This document shows, one piece after another, positions 1 through 7,643 of a DNA stretch of 64,000 nucleotides. Source of the DNA: Variovorax sp. OAS795 (GTDB lineage Bacteria; Pseudomonadota; Gammaproteobacteria; Burkholderiales; Burkholderiaceae_C); contig NZ_JBEPOH010000001.1 of the NCBI RefSeq assembly GCF_040546685.1, positions 1,240,001 through 1,304,000 of the forward strand, given 5' to 3'. The first letter of the stretch is position 1, and every line of letters begins with the position of its first letter. Both the position numbers and the translations under genes were made by a program. The notes below the pieces were generated by a model. That model was not told the DNA's origin. It made no database searches and worked only from the letters and a program-made list of their open reading frames with translations.

Positions 1-2
1 AG

Positions 3-1451
3 GCCGACGAGGTGTACGGCCGCATGCTCAAGAAGCCCGCGGGCGAGCGCCTGAAGCTCTTGCGTGAGAGCGAGGGCCCACAGGGCCAGTTCCTCTGGGC
101 GATCCTGCGCGACAGCTTCCACTACGCGGCCGTGCATCTCGCAACCATTGCCGAGAGCGCGCGCGACATCGACTTTGCGATGCGCTGGGGCTTCGGCATG
201 AAGCAGGGTCCGTTCGAGCTCTGGCAGGAGGCCGGCTGGGCGCAGGTTGCCAAGTGGGTGCAGGAAGACATCGACACCGGCAAGGCACTGAGCACCGCGC
301 CGCTGCCCAGGTGGGTGTTCGAAGGCCCGGTGGCGGAGGCCGGCGGCGTGCACACGCCTGAAGGCTCCTGGAGCGCATCGCAGAACAAGTTCGTGCCGCA
401 GCGCAAGCTGCCGGTGCACGGACGCCAGCTGTTCCCCGAGAGCGTGCTGGGCGCGGAAGCGGCCGACGCCAACAAGGCGGGCACCACGATCAGCGACGAG
501 GGCGACGTGCGCGTGTGGACGCTCGACGGTGAAGTGCTCATCGCGAGCATCCATTCGAAGATGCACGCCATCAGCCCCGACGTGGCCGAGGCGCTGGGCG
601 CCGCGGTCGACCTGGCCGAGGCCGGATACAAGGGCCTCGTGATCTGGTCGCCCGACGAGATGTTCTCGGTCGGTGCCGACCTGCAGGCGATGCTGCCGGC
701 CTTCGTGGTCGCGGGCATCGGCGCGGTCGAAGGCGCGGAACAAGAGCTGCAGAACGTGATGCTCAAGATCCGCTACGCCAGCGTGCCGGTGATCTCGGCC
801 GTGCGCGGCATGGCGCTGGGCGGCGGCTGCGAACTGGCCGTGTATTCGTCGAAGCGCGTGGCGGCGATGGAAAGCTACATCGGCCTCGTCGAAGTCGGCG
901 TGGGCTTGATCCCCGGCGCGGGCGGCCTGACCTACATCGCGCGCCGCGCAGCCGAGAACGCCGCGGCGTCCACGGGCACCGACCTGCTGCCCTTCCTCAC
1001 CGAAGGCTTCACCGCCGCCGCAATGGCCAAGGTCGGCACCGGCGCGCTCGATTCGAAGAAGCTCGGCTACCTGCTGGACAGCGACATCATCGTGCCGAAC
1101 AAGGACGAGCTGCTGTACGTGGCGCTGCAGCAGGCCAAGGCCATGGCCGACGCCGGCTACCGCGCCCCGCTTCGCCGCAGCTTCCGCGTGGCGGGCCGCA
1201 GCGGCGCCGCGACCATCAAGGGCCAGCTCGTCAACATGCGCGACGGCGGCTTCATCAGCGCGCACGACTTCCACATTGCCAGCCTGATCGCCCACGTGGT
1301 CACTGGCGGTGACGTGGACGCGGGCTCGCTGGTGACCGAGGAGTACCTGATGGCGCTGGAACGCAAGGCCTTCTGCTCACTGATCGTGCATCCGAAGACG
1401 CAGGAGCGGATCATGGGGATGCTGAGCACGGGGAAGCCGGTGCGGAACTGA
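3..1451 (+). CDS. 3-hydroxyacyl-CoA dehydrogenase / enoyl-CoA hydratase fusion, 3' part only
   Basis: The reading frame is open from the first base, so the N-terminal NAD-binding domain lies outside the window and 482 residues remain. The first ~140 residues fit the C-terminal helical domain of 3-hydroxyacyl-CoA dehydrogenases (MRWGFGMKQGPFELWQEAG). From about residue 160 a crotonase fold follows, with the oxyanion-hole segment RGMALGGGCELA and the active-site stretch VGVGLIPGAGG. This dehydrogenase-first, hydratase-last order is that of FadN-type proteins rather than E. coli FadB/FadJ. It would hydrate enoyl-CoA and oxidise 3-hydroxyacyl-CoA in beta-oxidation. The thiolase for the next step lies downstream, separated only by the DUF559 insertion. 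Family assignment is secure; the preferred chain length is unknown. Confidence 0.9.
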   Translation, partial: ADEVYGRMLKKPAGERLKLLRESEGPQGQFLWAILRDSFHYAAVHLATIAESARDIDFAMRWGFGMKQGPFELWQEAGWAQVAKWVQEDIDTGKALSTAPLPRWVFEGPVAEAGGVHTPEGSWSASQNKFVPQRKLPVHGRQLFPESVLGAEAADANKAGTTISDEGDVRVWTLDGEVLIASIHSKMHAISPDVAEALGAAVDLAEAGYKGLVIWSPDEMFSVGADLQAMLPAFVVAGIGAVEGAEQELQNVMLKIRYASVPVISAVRGMALGGGCELAVYSSKRVAAMESYIGLVEVGVGLIPGAGGLTYIARRAAENAAASTGTDLLPFLTEGFTAAAMAKVGTGALDSKKLGYLLDSDIIVPNKDELLYVALQQAKAMADAGYRAPLRRSFRVAGRSGAATIKGQLVNMRDGGFISAHDFHIASLIAHVVTGGDVDAGSLVTEEYLMALERKAFCSLIVHPKTQERIMGMLSTGKPVRN

Positions 1452-1464
1452 CCGGACCGAGACC

Positions 1465-1899
1465 ATGAGCGAGGACACTGGCATGTCTGGTCCCCTCTCC
1501 CGCGAGCGGGAGAGGGCTAGGGTGAGGGCAAGAGCATTGCGCGAAGCCCCTACGGACGCCGAGTCGCTGCTCTGGTGCCACCTGCGCGACCGACGACTCG
1601 CCAATTTCAAGTTTCGTCGTCAACGCCCGATCGGTCCGTATTTCGCTGACTTTGCATGCATCGAAGCAAAGCTGATCGTTGAACTGGACGGCGGGCAGCA
1701 TGTGGAAGGTGCCGGCTACGACGAGAACCGGACTCGCTTTATCGAAGCCCAGGGCTACCGCGTTCTCCGGTTCTGGAACAACGAAGTGCTGGCGCAGACG
1801 GATGCCGTTCGCGAACGGATCCTGCTGGCGCTGCAGGAAGACAACCCTCACCCCAGCCCTCTCCCGCAAGCGGGAGAGGAGGCAAGACACAAGGACTGA
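1465..1899 (+). CDS. DUF559 (Vsr-like endonuclease fold) protein enclosed by REP-like repeats
   Basis: The 144-residue product carries the DUF559 core, a small domain related to very-short-patch-repair endonucleases: LLWCHLRDRRL, FKFRRQRPIGPYFADF, KLIVELDGGQH and FRVL-type YRVLRFWNNEVL. The acidic residues of ADF and ELDGGQ would be metal ligands by analogy with PD-(D/E)XK nucleases. Its first ~20 codons (GPLSRERERARVRARAL) and last ~17 (NPHPSPLPQAGEEA) are translations of inverted REP-like palindromes, so the true protein may start later than the ATG chosen here. The gene separates a beta-oxidation dehydrogenase from its thiolase and has no metabolic link to either, which suggests an inserted cassette. 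Biological role unknown. Confidence 0.8.
   Translation: MSEDTGMSGPLSRERERARVRARALREAPTDAESLLWCHLRDRRLANFKFRRQRPIGPYFADFACIEAKLIVELDGGQHVEGAGYDENRTRFIEAQGYRVLRFWNNEVLAQTDAVRERILLALQEDNPHPSPLPQAGEEARHKD
1493..1529 (+). repeat. REP-like palindrome, left copy flanking the DUF559 gene
   Basis: A 10-bp perfect stem (CCCTCTCCCG / CGGGAGAGGG) closes on a 4-nt loop and is followed on its inner side by a GGGTGAGGG tail. The same unit occurs in opposite orientation at the 3' end of the DUF559 gene and, degenerate, inside the ABC transporter gene further on. This copy is translated as part of the N-terminus of the DUF559 protein. Confidence 0.8.
1845..1880 (-). repeat. REP-like palindrome, right copy (inverted) flanking the DUF559 gene
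   Basis: CCCTCACCCCAG followed by the stem CCCTCTCCCG, loop CAAG and CGGGAGAGGA: the reverse complement of the left copy, with both tails pointing inward. Together they bound about 390 bp. The repeat supplies the C-terminal residues of the DUF559 protein. Confidence 0.8.
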
Positions 1900-1908
1900 A
1901 GAAAAGCC

Positions 1909-3105
1909 ATGAAACAAATCCAAGACGCCTACATCGTCTCCGCCACCCGCACGCCCATCGGCAAATCCCACCGCGGCTACTTCCGCAACTACCGCCCCGA
2001 CGACCTGCTCGCGACCACGCTCAAGGCCGCGCTCGCCGCCGTGCCCGGCCTGGACCCGAAGGCCATCGAGGACATCATCTGCGGCTGCGCGATTCCTGAA
2101 TCGCAGCAGGGCCTCAACGTCGCGCGCATCGGCGCGGTGCTGGCGGGCCTGCCGACCAGCATCGGCGGCATCACGGTGAACCGTTTCTGCGCCTCGGGCC
2201 TCTCGGCCGTGCAGATGGCGGCCGACCGCATCCGCGTCGGCGAGGCCGACGTGATGATCGCGGCGGGCGTGGAGAGCATGAGCATGGTGCCGATGATGGG
2301 CAACGCGCCCTCGCTGTCGCCTGCCATCTTCGAGCGCGAAGGCGACGTGGGCATTGCCTACGGCATGGGCCTCACGGCCGAGAAGGTTGCGCAGCAGTGG
2401 AAGGTGAGCCGCGAGGCGCAGGACGAGTTCGCGCTCGCCTCGCACCAGAAGGCGCTGGCCGCGCAGAAGGCCGGCAAGTTCACGGACGAGATCACGCCCA
2501 TCGAGGTAACCGACCGCACGCCGGATCTCCAGACCGGCGAGTCGATCGCGAAGACGCGCACCGTGAACCTGGACGAAGGCGCGCGGCCCGACACCAGTCT
2601 CGAAGGCCTGGCCAAGCTGCGCACTGTCTTCGCCGCACGCGGCACCGTGACGGCCGGCAACAGCTCGCAGACTTCGGACGGCGCAGGCGCGCTCATCCTC
2701 GCGAGCGAGAAGGCCGTGAAGCAGTACGGCCTCACGCCGCTCGCCCGCTTCGTGAGCTTTGCGAGCAAGGGCGTGCCGCCGCACATCATGGGCATCGGCC
2801 CGATCGAGGCGATTCCCGCCGCGCTGCGCTACGCGGGGCTCAAGCACGAGGACATCGACTGGTTCGAGCTCAACGAAGCCTTTGCGGCGCAATCGCTGGC
2901 AGTCATCAACACGCTGGGGCTCAATCCGTCGAAGGTGAATCCGATGGGCGGCGCTATCGCGCTGGGCCACCCGCTTGGCGCGACCGGCGCAATCCGCGCC
3001 GCCACCGTGGTGCACGCACTGCGGCGCGAGAACTTGAAGTACGGCATGGTCACGATGTGCGTAGGAATGGGGCAGGGCGCAGCCGGCATCTTCGAACGCG
3101 TGTGA
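1909..3105 (+). CDS. Acetyl-CoA C-acyltransferase (thiolase)
   Basis: The 398-residue product is a full-length thiolase that cleaves 3-ketoacyl-CoA with CoA to acetyl-CoA and a shortened acyl-CoA. The nucleophilic Cys94 sits in [10 protein letters not shown], the C-terminal HPLGATGA block holds the active-site His, and MCVGMGQGAAG holds the second Cys. Together with the preceding dehydrogenase/hydratase fusion it forms a FadA/FadB-type pair, and the two genes were probably adjacent before the DUF559 element entered. The start ATG follows a GAAAAG stretch. A second, different thiolase occurs in the minus-strand catabolic block, so the genome carries at least two specialised beta-oxidation sets. 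Confidence 0.93.
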   Translation: MKQIQDAYIVSATRTPIGKSHRGYFRNYRPDDLLATTLKAALAAVPGLDPKAIEDIICGCAIPESQQGLNVARIGAVLAGLPTSIGGITVNRFCASGLSAVQMAADRIRVGEADVMIAAGVESMSMVPMMGNAPSLSPAIFEREGDVGIAYGMGLTAEKVAQQWKVSREAQDEFALASHQKALAAQKAGKFTDEITPIEVTDRTPDLQTGESIAKTRTVNLDEGARPDTSLEGLAKLRTVFAARGTVTAGNSSQTSDGAGALILASEKAVKQYGLTPLARFVSFASKGVPPHIMGIGPIEAIPAALRYAGLKHEDIDWFELNEAFAAQSLAVINTLGLNPSKVNPMGGAIALGHPLGATGAIRAATVVHALRRENLKYGMVTMCVGMGQGAAGIFERV

Positions 3106-3156
3106 CGGCTGCGGCTACTGCGCGGGCGCCGATTGGTCAACGAAGAAGGGCAAACG

Positions 3157-4053
3157 ATGCAAGCGCAACAACTTACGGTCGACAACGGCGTGCAGGTGGC
3201 TGTGCGCCGCTACGATCCGGCCGGTGAACCTCGTGCCAGCGTCGTGATCGGCGGTGCGATGGGCGTGCGGCAATCGTTCTACGAGCCGTTCGCGCAATGG
3301 CTCGCCGGCCAGGGCCTGCGCGTCTGGACCTTCGACTACCGCGGCAGCGGCGATTCGCGCAACGGTGCCTCGCTGCGCGGCTTCGAGGCCGACCTGTTCG
3401 ACTGGGCGCGCGACTACGAATCCGTGATCGATGCCGCAAAGGCGGCCATGCCCGGACAGCCGCTCTACCTGCTGGGCCACAGCCTCGGTGCCCAGCTGCC
3501 GGGCTTCCTCAAGCGGCCGGAGCAGGTCGATGGCCTCGTCAGCATCGCCGCGGGCAGCGGCTACTGGCGCGAGAACGCGCCCAGGCTCAAGCGCAGCGTC
3601 CTCTATTTCTGGTTCGTGCTGGTGCCGCTGGCAACGCGGTTGTGTGGCTACTTTCCGGGCCGCAGGCTCAAGAAGGTCGGCGACCTGCCGCGCGGCGTGA
3701 TCCTGCAATGGCGGCGCTGGTGCCTGCATCCGCGCTACAGCGTCGGGGCCGAAGGGGAGCGCGCGTTGCAGAGCTACGGGCGCGTGCGCTTTCCGGTGCT
3801 CGCGCTCTCGATCACCGACGACGAGCTCATGACGCTCGCGGGCACCGAGAGCCTCGTGAGCTTCTATGCCGGCGCGCCCAGTGCGGTCGAGCGCATTGCG
3901 CCGGCCGACGTGCAGGCGCGCCGAATCGGCCATTTCGGCTTCTTCCGCGAGCAGTTCAGCCAGAGCCTCTGGCCGAGCTTGCTCGGCAAGCTGCACCGGC
4001 TGGCGGCACTTACCGCAGTGCAGCAGTCCAACGTCCCGCACACGACTGCGTGA
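3157..4053 (+). CDS. Alpha/beta hydrolase (serine aminopeptidase S33-like)
   Basis: A 298-residue cytoplasmic hydrolase. The nucleophile elbow GHSLGA places Ser109, upstream of which are the strand FDYRGSGDSR and the oxyanion region GGAMGVRQSFY; the C-terminal catalytic His lies in IGHFGFFRE. Substrate is not deducible; family members include lysophospholipases and acyl-ester hydrolases. A TTG 24 bases upstream is in frame, but this ATG is preceded by GAAGAAGGG at good distance and was preferred. It lies 51 bases after the thiolase and 31 before the thioesterase gene, which suggests one transcript with the beta-oxidation genes. Confidence 0.85.
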   Translation: MQAQQLTVDNGVQVAVRRYDPAGEPRASVVIGGAMGVRQSFYEPFAQWLAGQGLRVWTFDYRGSGDSRNGASLRGFEADLFDWARDYESVIDAAKAAMPGQPLYLLGHSLGAQLPGFLKRPEQVDGLVSIAAGSGYWRENAPRLKRSVLYFWFVLVPLATRLCGYFPGRRLKKVGDLPRGVILQWRRWCLHPRYSVGAEGERALQSYGRVRFPVLALSITDDELMTLAGTESLVSFYAGAPSAVERIAPADVQARRIGHFGFFREQFSQSLWPSLLGKLHRLAALTAVQQSNVPHTTA

Positions 4054-4084
4054 CGCCCTCCACCGGAGGCACACTGCAAATACC

Positions 4085-4915
4085 ATGAGCATGCACCCCT
4101 TCGACAAAGCCATCGCGCTGGAACACAGCGACATCCGTGTCGGCCATTTCACCGGCGCCACGAGCCCCGACTACTGGAACATGGTCGGGCCCTTCGGCGG
4201 CGCGACCGCGGCCATTGCGCTGCAGTCGGTGCTGCGGCACCCCGACCTGCTGGGCACGCCCATCGCGCTGACCGTGAACTTCGCGGCGGCGCTGGAGGCC
4301 GGCGCCTTCGACGTGCAGGCCACGGCCGTGCGCACCAACCGTTCGACCCAGCACTGGACCGTGCAGATCACGCAGCGCGGCGCGGGCGGTGCGCCGAACA
4401 TGACGACCACCGCGACCGTGGTCACGGCCGCGCGGCGCGAAACCTGGGGCGAAAGCGACCTGCCGATGCCCGAGGCGCCCAAGCCGGAGGCGGTCGAGCG
4501 CCTGAGCATCGGGCCATCGGGCGTGGCCTGGCTGGACCGCTACGAGATGCGTCCGTTCAGCGGCGGCATTCCCGCGAAATGGGACGGCAGCCTGCGCCAC
4601 AGCGAATCGCGGTTCTGGCTGCGCGAGGCGCAGGAGCGGCCGCTCGATTTCTGCTCGCTGGCCGCGATGAGCGACGTGTTCTATCCACGCGTCTGGCTGC
4701 GCCGCGCCAAGCATGTGCCGGCGGGCACGGTGTCGATCACCACCTATTTCCATGCCGGGCAGGCAGAGCTCGCGGAGGTGGGCGCGGGCTACCTGCTGGG
4801 TCGCGCGGCCGGGCAGCAGTTCTTCAACGGCTTCTTCGACCAGACGGCGCATCTGTGGAGCGAGCAGGGCAGGCTCCTTGCCACCTCGAACCAGATCGTC
4901 TATTTCAAGGAATAG
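4085..4915 (+). CDS. Acyl-CoA thioesterase, double hotdog fold (TesB-like)
   Basis: The 276-residue protein resembles thioesterase-family proteins with two tandem hotdog domains. The N-terminal half contains the hotdog helix MVGPFGGATAAIALQSVL, and the C-terminal half ends in GRAAGQQFFNGFFDQTAHLWSE-type sequence with the typical final strand GRLLATSNQIVYF. It would hydrolyse acyl-CoA to free acid and CoA, possibly relieving CoA sequestration during growth on fatty acids. It is short-spaced to both neighbours in an all-plus-strand lipid cluster. The start is the first of two nearby ATGs (MSM). Specificity cannot be read from sequence. Confidence 0.85.
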   Translation: MSMHPFDKAIALEHSDIRVGHFTGATSPDYWNMVGPFGGATAAIALQSVLRHPDLLGTPIALTVNFAAALEAGAFDVQATAVRTNRSTQHWTVQITQRGAGGAPNMTTTATVVTAARRETWGESDLPMPEAPKPEAVERLSIGPSGVAWLDRYEMRPFSGGIPAKWDGSLRHSESRFWLREAQERPLDFCSLAAMSDVFYPRVWLRRAKHVPAGTVSITTYFHAGQAELAEVGAGYLLGRAAGQQFFNGFFDQTAHLWSEQGRLLATSNQIVYFKE

Positions 4916-4925
4916 CGGGGCCGCC

Positions 4926-5666
4926 ATGCAAAAGACCGCACTCATCGTCGGCGCCGGCGACGCTACCGGCGGGGCCATTGCACGCCGCTTTGCACGCGAA
5001 GGCTTCGCCGCCTGCGTGACGCGCCGCAGTCTCGACAAGCTCCAGCCGCTGGTCATGCAGATCGAGGCCGAGGGCGGCCGTGCCCATGCCTTTGCCTGCG
5101 ATGCGCGCAAGGAGGAAGAAGTGGTCGCGCTGGTCGAGCAGATCGAAACGACCATTGGGCCGATCGAGGTGATGGTGTTCAACATCGGCGCGAACGTGCC
5201 CGAGAGCATCCTGACGGAATCGGCGCGCAAGTATTTCAAGGTGTGGGAGATGGCCTGCTTCTCGGGCTTTCTCAATGGCCGCGAAGTGGCCAAACGCATG
5301 GTGGCGCGCGCGCTGCCCGCGGGCGGGCATCGCGGCACGATCATCTTCACCGGTGCCACGGCGTCGCTGCGGGGTGCGGCCAATTTCGGCGCGTTCTCGG
5401 GCGCGAAAATGGCGCTGCGCGCCCTGGCGCAATCGATGGCGCGCGAGCTGGGTCCGCAAGGCGTTCACGTGGCGCACGTGGTGGTCGATGGCGCCATCGA
5501 CACCGAGTTCATCCGCAGCAATTTCCCTGAACGGTATGCGCTGAAGGAGAGCGACGGCATCCTGAACCCCGAGCACATTGCCGACAGCTACTGGATGCTC
5601 CATTCGCAGCCGCGCGATGCGTGGACGCATGAGCTGGATCTGCGGCCTTGGTCGGAGAAGTTCTGA
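4926..5666 (+). CDS. SDR-family oxidoreductase with Phe in place of the catalytic Tyr
   Basis: A 246-residue Rossmann protein of the short-chain dehydrogenase/reductase superfamily. The N-terminal dinucleotide-binding loop is GAGDATGGA, and NIGANVPE corresponds to the NAG motif. Where classical SDRs have YxxxK, this protein has F157-x3-K161 (NFGAFSGAK), so the usual proton-donating Tyr is absent. The lysine and the surrounding helix (ALAQSMARELGPQG) are conserved. It may be catalytically altered or act by another residue. It starts 10 bases after the thioesterase stop and belongs to the same lipid cluster. Substrate unknown. Confidence 0.85.
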   Translation: MQKTALIVGAGDATGGAIARRFAREGFAACVTRRSLDKLQPLVMQIEAEGGRAHAFACDARKEEEVVALVEQIETTIGPIEVMVFNIGANVPESILTESARKYFKVWEMACFSGFLNGREVAKRMVARALPAGGHRGTIIFTGATASLRGAANFGAFSGAKMALRALAQSMARELGPQGVHVAHVVVDGAIDTEFIRSNFPERYALKESDGILNPEHIADSYWMLHSQPRDAWTHELDLRPWSEKF

Positions 5667-5762
5667 GATGCTGGTTCGCTGTTTTTCGTGTCCAGCGCGC
5701 GCTCCCGCCGACAGCGTGCGCTGCCTTTGCACGCGCCCTGAACAAAAGACAAGGACACACCC

Positions 5763-6356
5763 ATGACCCAATCCGTCGACTTCTATTTCGACTTCGGCAG
5801 CCCCGCCGCCTACCTGGCCGCCACCCAGCTGCCGCACGTCTGCGCCGACACCGGCGCCACGCTCGTCTGGAAGCCCATGCTGCTCGGCGGCGTGTTCCAG
5901 GCCACCGGGAACCGGTCACCGGCCGAGGTGGTGCCCAAGGCGCCGTACATGACCATCGACCTGCAGCGCTTTGCCAGGCGCTATGGCGTGCCCTTCGTGC
6001 ACAACCCGCATTTCCCCATCAACACGCTGCTGCTCATGCGCGGCGCCACCGGCATCCAGATGAACGAGCCGACGCGCTTCGGTGCTTATGTCGACGCAGT
6101 CTTCCATGCGATGTGGGTCGAGCCGAAGAACATGAACGACCCCGCCACCGTCGGCGCCGTGCTTCAGAATGCGGGCTTCGATGCCACGGCGCTGCTTGCG
6201 CTCGCCGGCTCGCAGGAAGTGAAAGATCGCCTGAAGGCCGTCACGCAGGAGGCCGTGGCGCGCGGCGTGTTCGGCGCGCCCACCATGTTCGTTGGCGACC
6301 AGATGTTCTGGGGCCAGGACCGGCTGGATTTCGTGCGCGAAGCCCTCGACGCCTGA
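5763..6356 (+). CDS. 2-hydroxychromene-2-carboxylate isomerase-like protein (DsbA/GST-kappa family)
   Basis: The 197-residue product has the thioredoxin-like fold of the DsbA/kappa-GST/HCCA isomerase family. The N-terminal FYFDFGSPAAYLA carries the Ser (about Ser13) that replaces the CxxC of true DsbA proteins, and GVFGAPTMFVGDQMFWGQDR is the conserved cis-Pro and C-terminal region. Homologues isomerise 2-hydroxychromene-2-carboxylate in naphthalene degradation, but many family members sit in fatty-acid clusters and probably act on glutathione conjugates or CoA-linked substrates. No other naphthalene gene is nearby, so the literal name should be read as a family name. Confidence 0.85.
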   Translation: MTQSVDFYFDFGSPAAYLAATQLPHVCADTGATLVWKPMLLGGVFQATGNRSPAEVVPKAPYMTIDLQRFARRYGVPFVHNPHFPINTLLLMRGATGIQMNEPTRFGAYVDAVFHAMWVEPKNMNDPATVGAVLQNAGFDATALLALAGSQEVKDRLKAVTQEAVARGVFGAPTMFVGDQMFWGQDRLDFVREALDA

Positions 6357-6398
6357 TCCCGCGTCGCCATCACATCCCTTTTTTCAAGGACCATTCCC

Positions 6399-7163
6399 AT
6401 GACCGACATCCTCGCCCACACCGAAGCCGGTGTGATGACCCTGACCTTCAACCGCGTCGACAAGAAGAACTCGATCACCAGCAAGATGTACGGCGAGATG
6501 GCCGATGCGCTGGCGTCGGCCGAGAGCGATGCGGCCGTGCGCTGCGTGCTGATCCAGGGCGACCCGACGATCTTCAGCGCGGGCAACGACATCGGCGACT
6601 TTCTCAATGCGCCGCCCGCCGGCCAGGACTCGCCGGTGTTCCGCTTCCTGCGCGGCATCGCCACCTTCCCCAAGCCCATCGTCGCAGCGGTCTGCGGACC
6701 GGCCGTGGGCATCGGCACCACCATGCTGTTCCATTGCGACCTCGTCTACGCGGGCGACAACGCCGCTTTCTCGATGCCGTTCGTGAACCTGGGCCTGTGC
6801 CCCGAAGCCGCTTCCAGCCTGCTGGTGCCGCAGATGCTGGGCTACCACCGCGCGGCCGAGGCGCTGCTGCTGGGCGAGCCCTTCATGGCCGAGGCCGCAC
6901 TCGAAGTGGGCCTGGTCAACCGGATCGTGCCGCCGACCGAAGCCAATGCCATTGCGCAGGGCCAGGCGCGCAAGCTCGCGGCCAAGCCGCTGAGTGCGCT
7001 GGTCGAGACCAAGCGCCTGCTGAAAAAGGCCCAGATGCCCGCCGTGCTCGAGCGCATGGGCGAAGAGGGCGCGAGCTTCGGCCGCATGCTGCGCGAACCC
7101 GCGGCGCGCGAGGCGTTTGGCGCCTTCATGGAAAAGCGCAAGCCGGATTTCTCGAAGGTCTGA
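6399..7163 (+). CDS. Enoyl-CoA hydratase/isomerase family protein (ECI-like)
   Basis: A 254-residue crotonase-fold protein. FSAGNDIGDFL and AVCGPAVGIGTTM form the oxyanion hole, and MPFVNLGLCPEAASS resembles the active-site segment of delta3,delta2-enoyl-CoA isomerases (PF..LG..PE..SS) more closely than that of hydratases. It would move or hydrate double bonds of unsaturated fatty acyl-CoAs. The tail ends in KRKPDFSKV, typical of the family. It is the last gene of the plus-strand lipid cluster and converges with the YciA-like thioesterase gene 13 bases later. Confidence 0.88.
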   Translation: MTDILAHTEAGVMTLTFNRVDKKNSITSKMYGEMADALASAESDAAVRCVLIQGDPTIFSAGNDIGDFLNAPPAGQDSPVFRFLRGIATFPKPIVAAVCGPAVGIGTTMLFHCDLVYAGDNAAFSMPFVNLGLCPEAASSLLVPQMLGYHRAAEALLLGEPFMAEAALEVGLVNRIVPPTEANAIAQGQARKLAAKPLSALVETKRLLKKAQMPAVLERMGEEGASFGRMLREPAAREAFGAFMEKRKPDFSKV

Positions 7164-7187
7164 AGGCGCTCCCTGCTCAGGGCGCCT
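7164..7187. terminator. Hairpin at a convergent gene junction
   Basis: AGGCGCTCCCTG can pair with CAGGGCGCCT (one bulged base, 2-nt loop) between two converging genes, overlapping the last codons of the minus-strand thioesterase. There is no T-run, so it is at best a partial or 3'-end-stabilising structure. Confidence 0.35.
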
Positions 7188-7602
7188 GTTCGATGGGCCG
7201 CGGCCGGCCGTTGTCGTCGATCGCCACGTAGGTGAAGGTGGCTTGCGTCACCTTGATGTACTCGCCCTGGGCCCGGAAGCGCTCGGCGAAGACCTCGACC
7301 GTGACCGTGACCGAGGTGCGCCCGACGCGCACCAGCTTCGAATAGAACGACAGAATGTCGCCCAGCCGCACCGGCTGCTTGAAGATGAATTCGTTCACCG
7401 CCACCGTCGCCTGGCGCCCCTTGGCATAGCGCGCCGGGATCACCGAGCCGGCCAGGTCGCACTGCGCCATGACCCAGCCGCCGAAGATGTCGCCGTTGGC
7501 GTTGCAGTCGGCCGGCATCGGAATGACCTTGAGCACCAGCTCCATGTCGGTGGGCAGGCTCTTGAGGGTGGCGGCGGCGTCGGTGCTGGAAATATCGGAC
7601 AT
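7177..7602 (-). CDS. Acyl-CoA thioesterase (YciA-like, single hotdog)
   Basis: The 141-residue product has the YciA/BACH hotdog signature NANGDIFGGWVM (residues 34-45), in which Asp38 is the catalytic acid by family analogy, followed by VNEFIFKQPVRLGDILSFYS. It hydrolyses short- to medium-chain acyl-CoAs. The start chosen is MSDISS; an in-frame upstream extension would run into the intergenic space shared with the divergent ABC transporter gene 41 bases away. Family length (~130-150 residues) matches. Confidence 0.88.
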   Translation of the reverse strand: MSDISSTDAAATLKSLPTDMELVLKVIPMPADCNANGDIFGGWVMAQCDLAGSVIPARYAKGRQATVAVNEFIFKQPVRLGDILSFYSKLVRVGRTSVTVTVEVFAERFRAQGEYIKVTQATFTYVAIDDNGRPRPIEQAP

Positions 7603-7643
7603 GGGCACAATCTGGAACAAACAAGCAACCACGATTGTCCCCC

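Noticed and set aside
1411..3015. A 534-codon open frame on the minus strand across the DUF559 and thiolase genes
   Set aside because: It is Arg/His/Ala-rich without any family motif, and it mirrors the genuine thiolase gene with full motifs on the other strand; such shadows are expected at this GC content.
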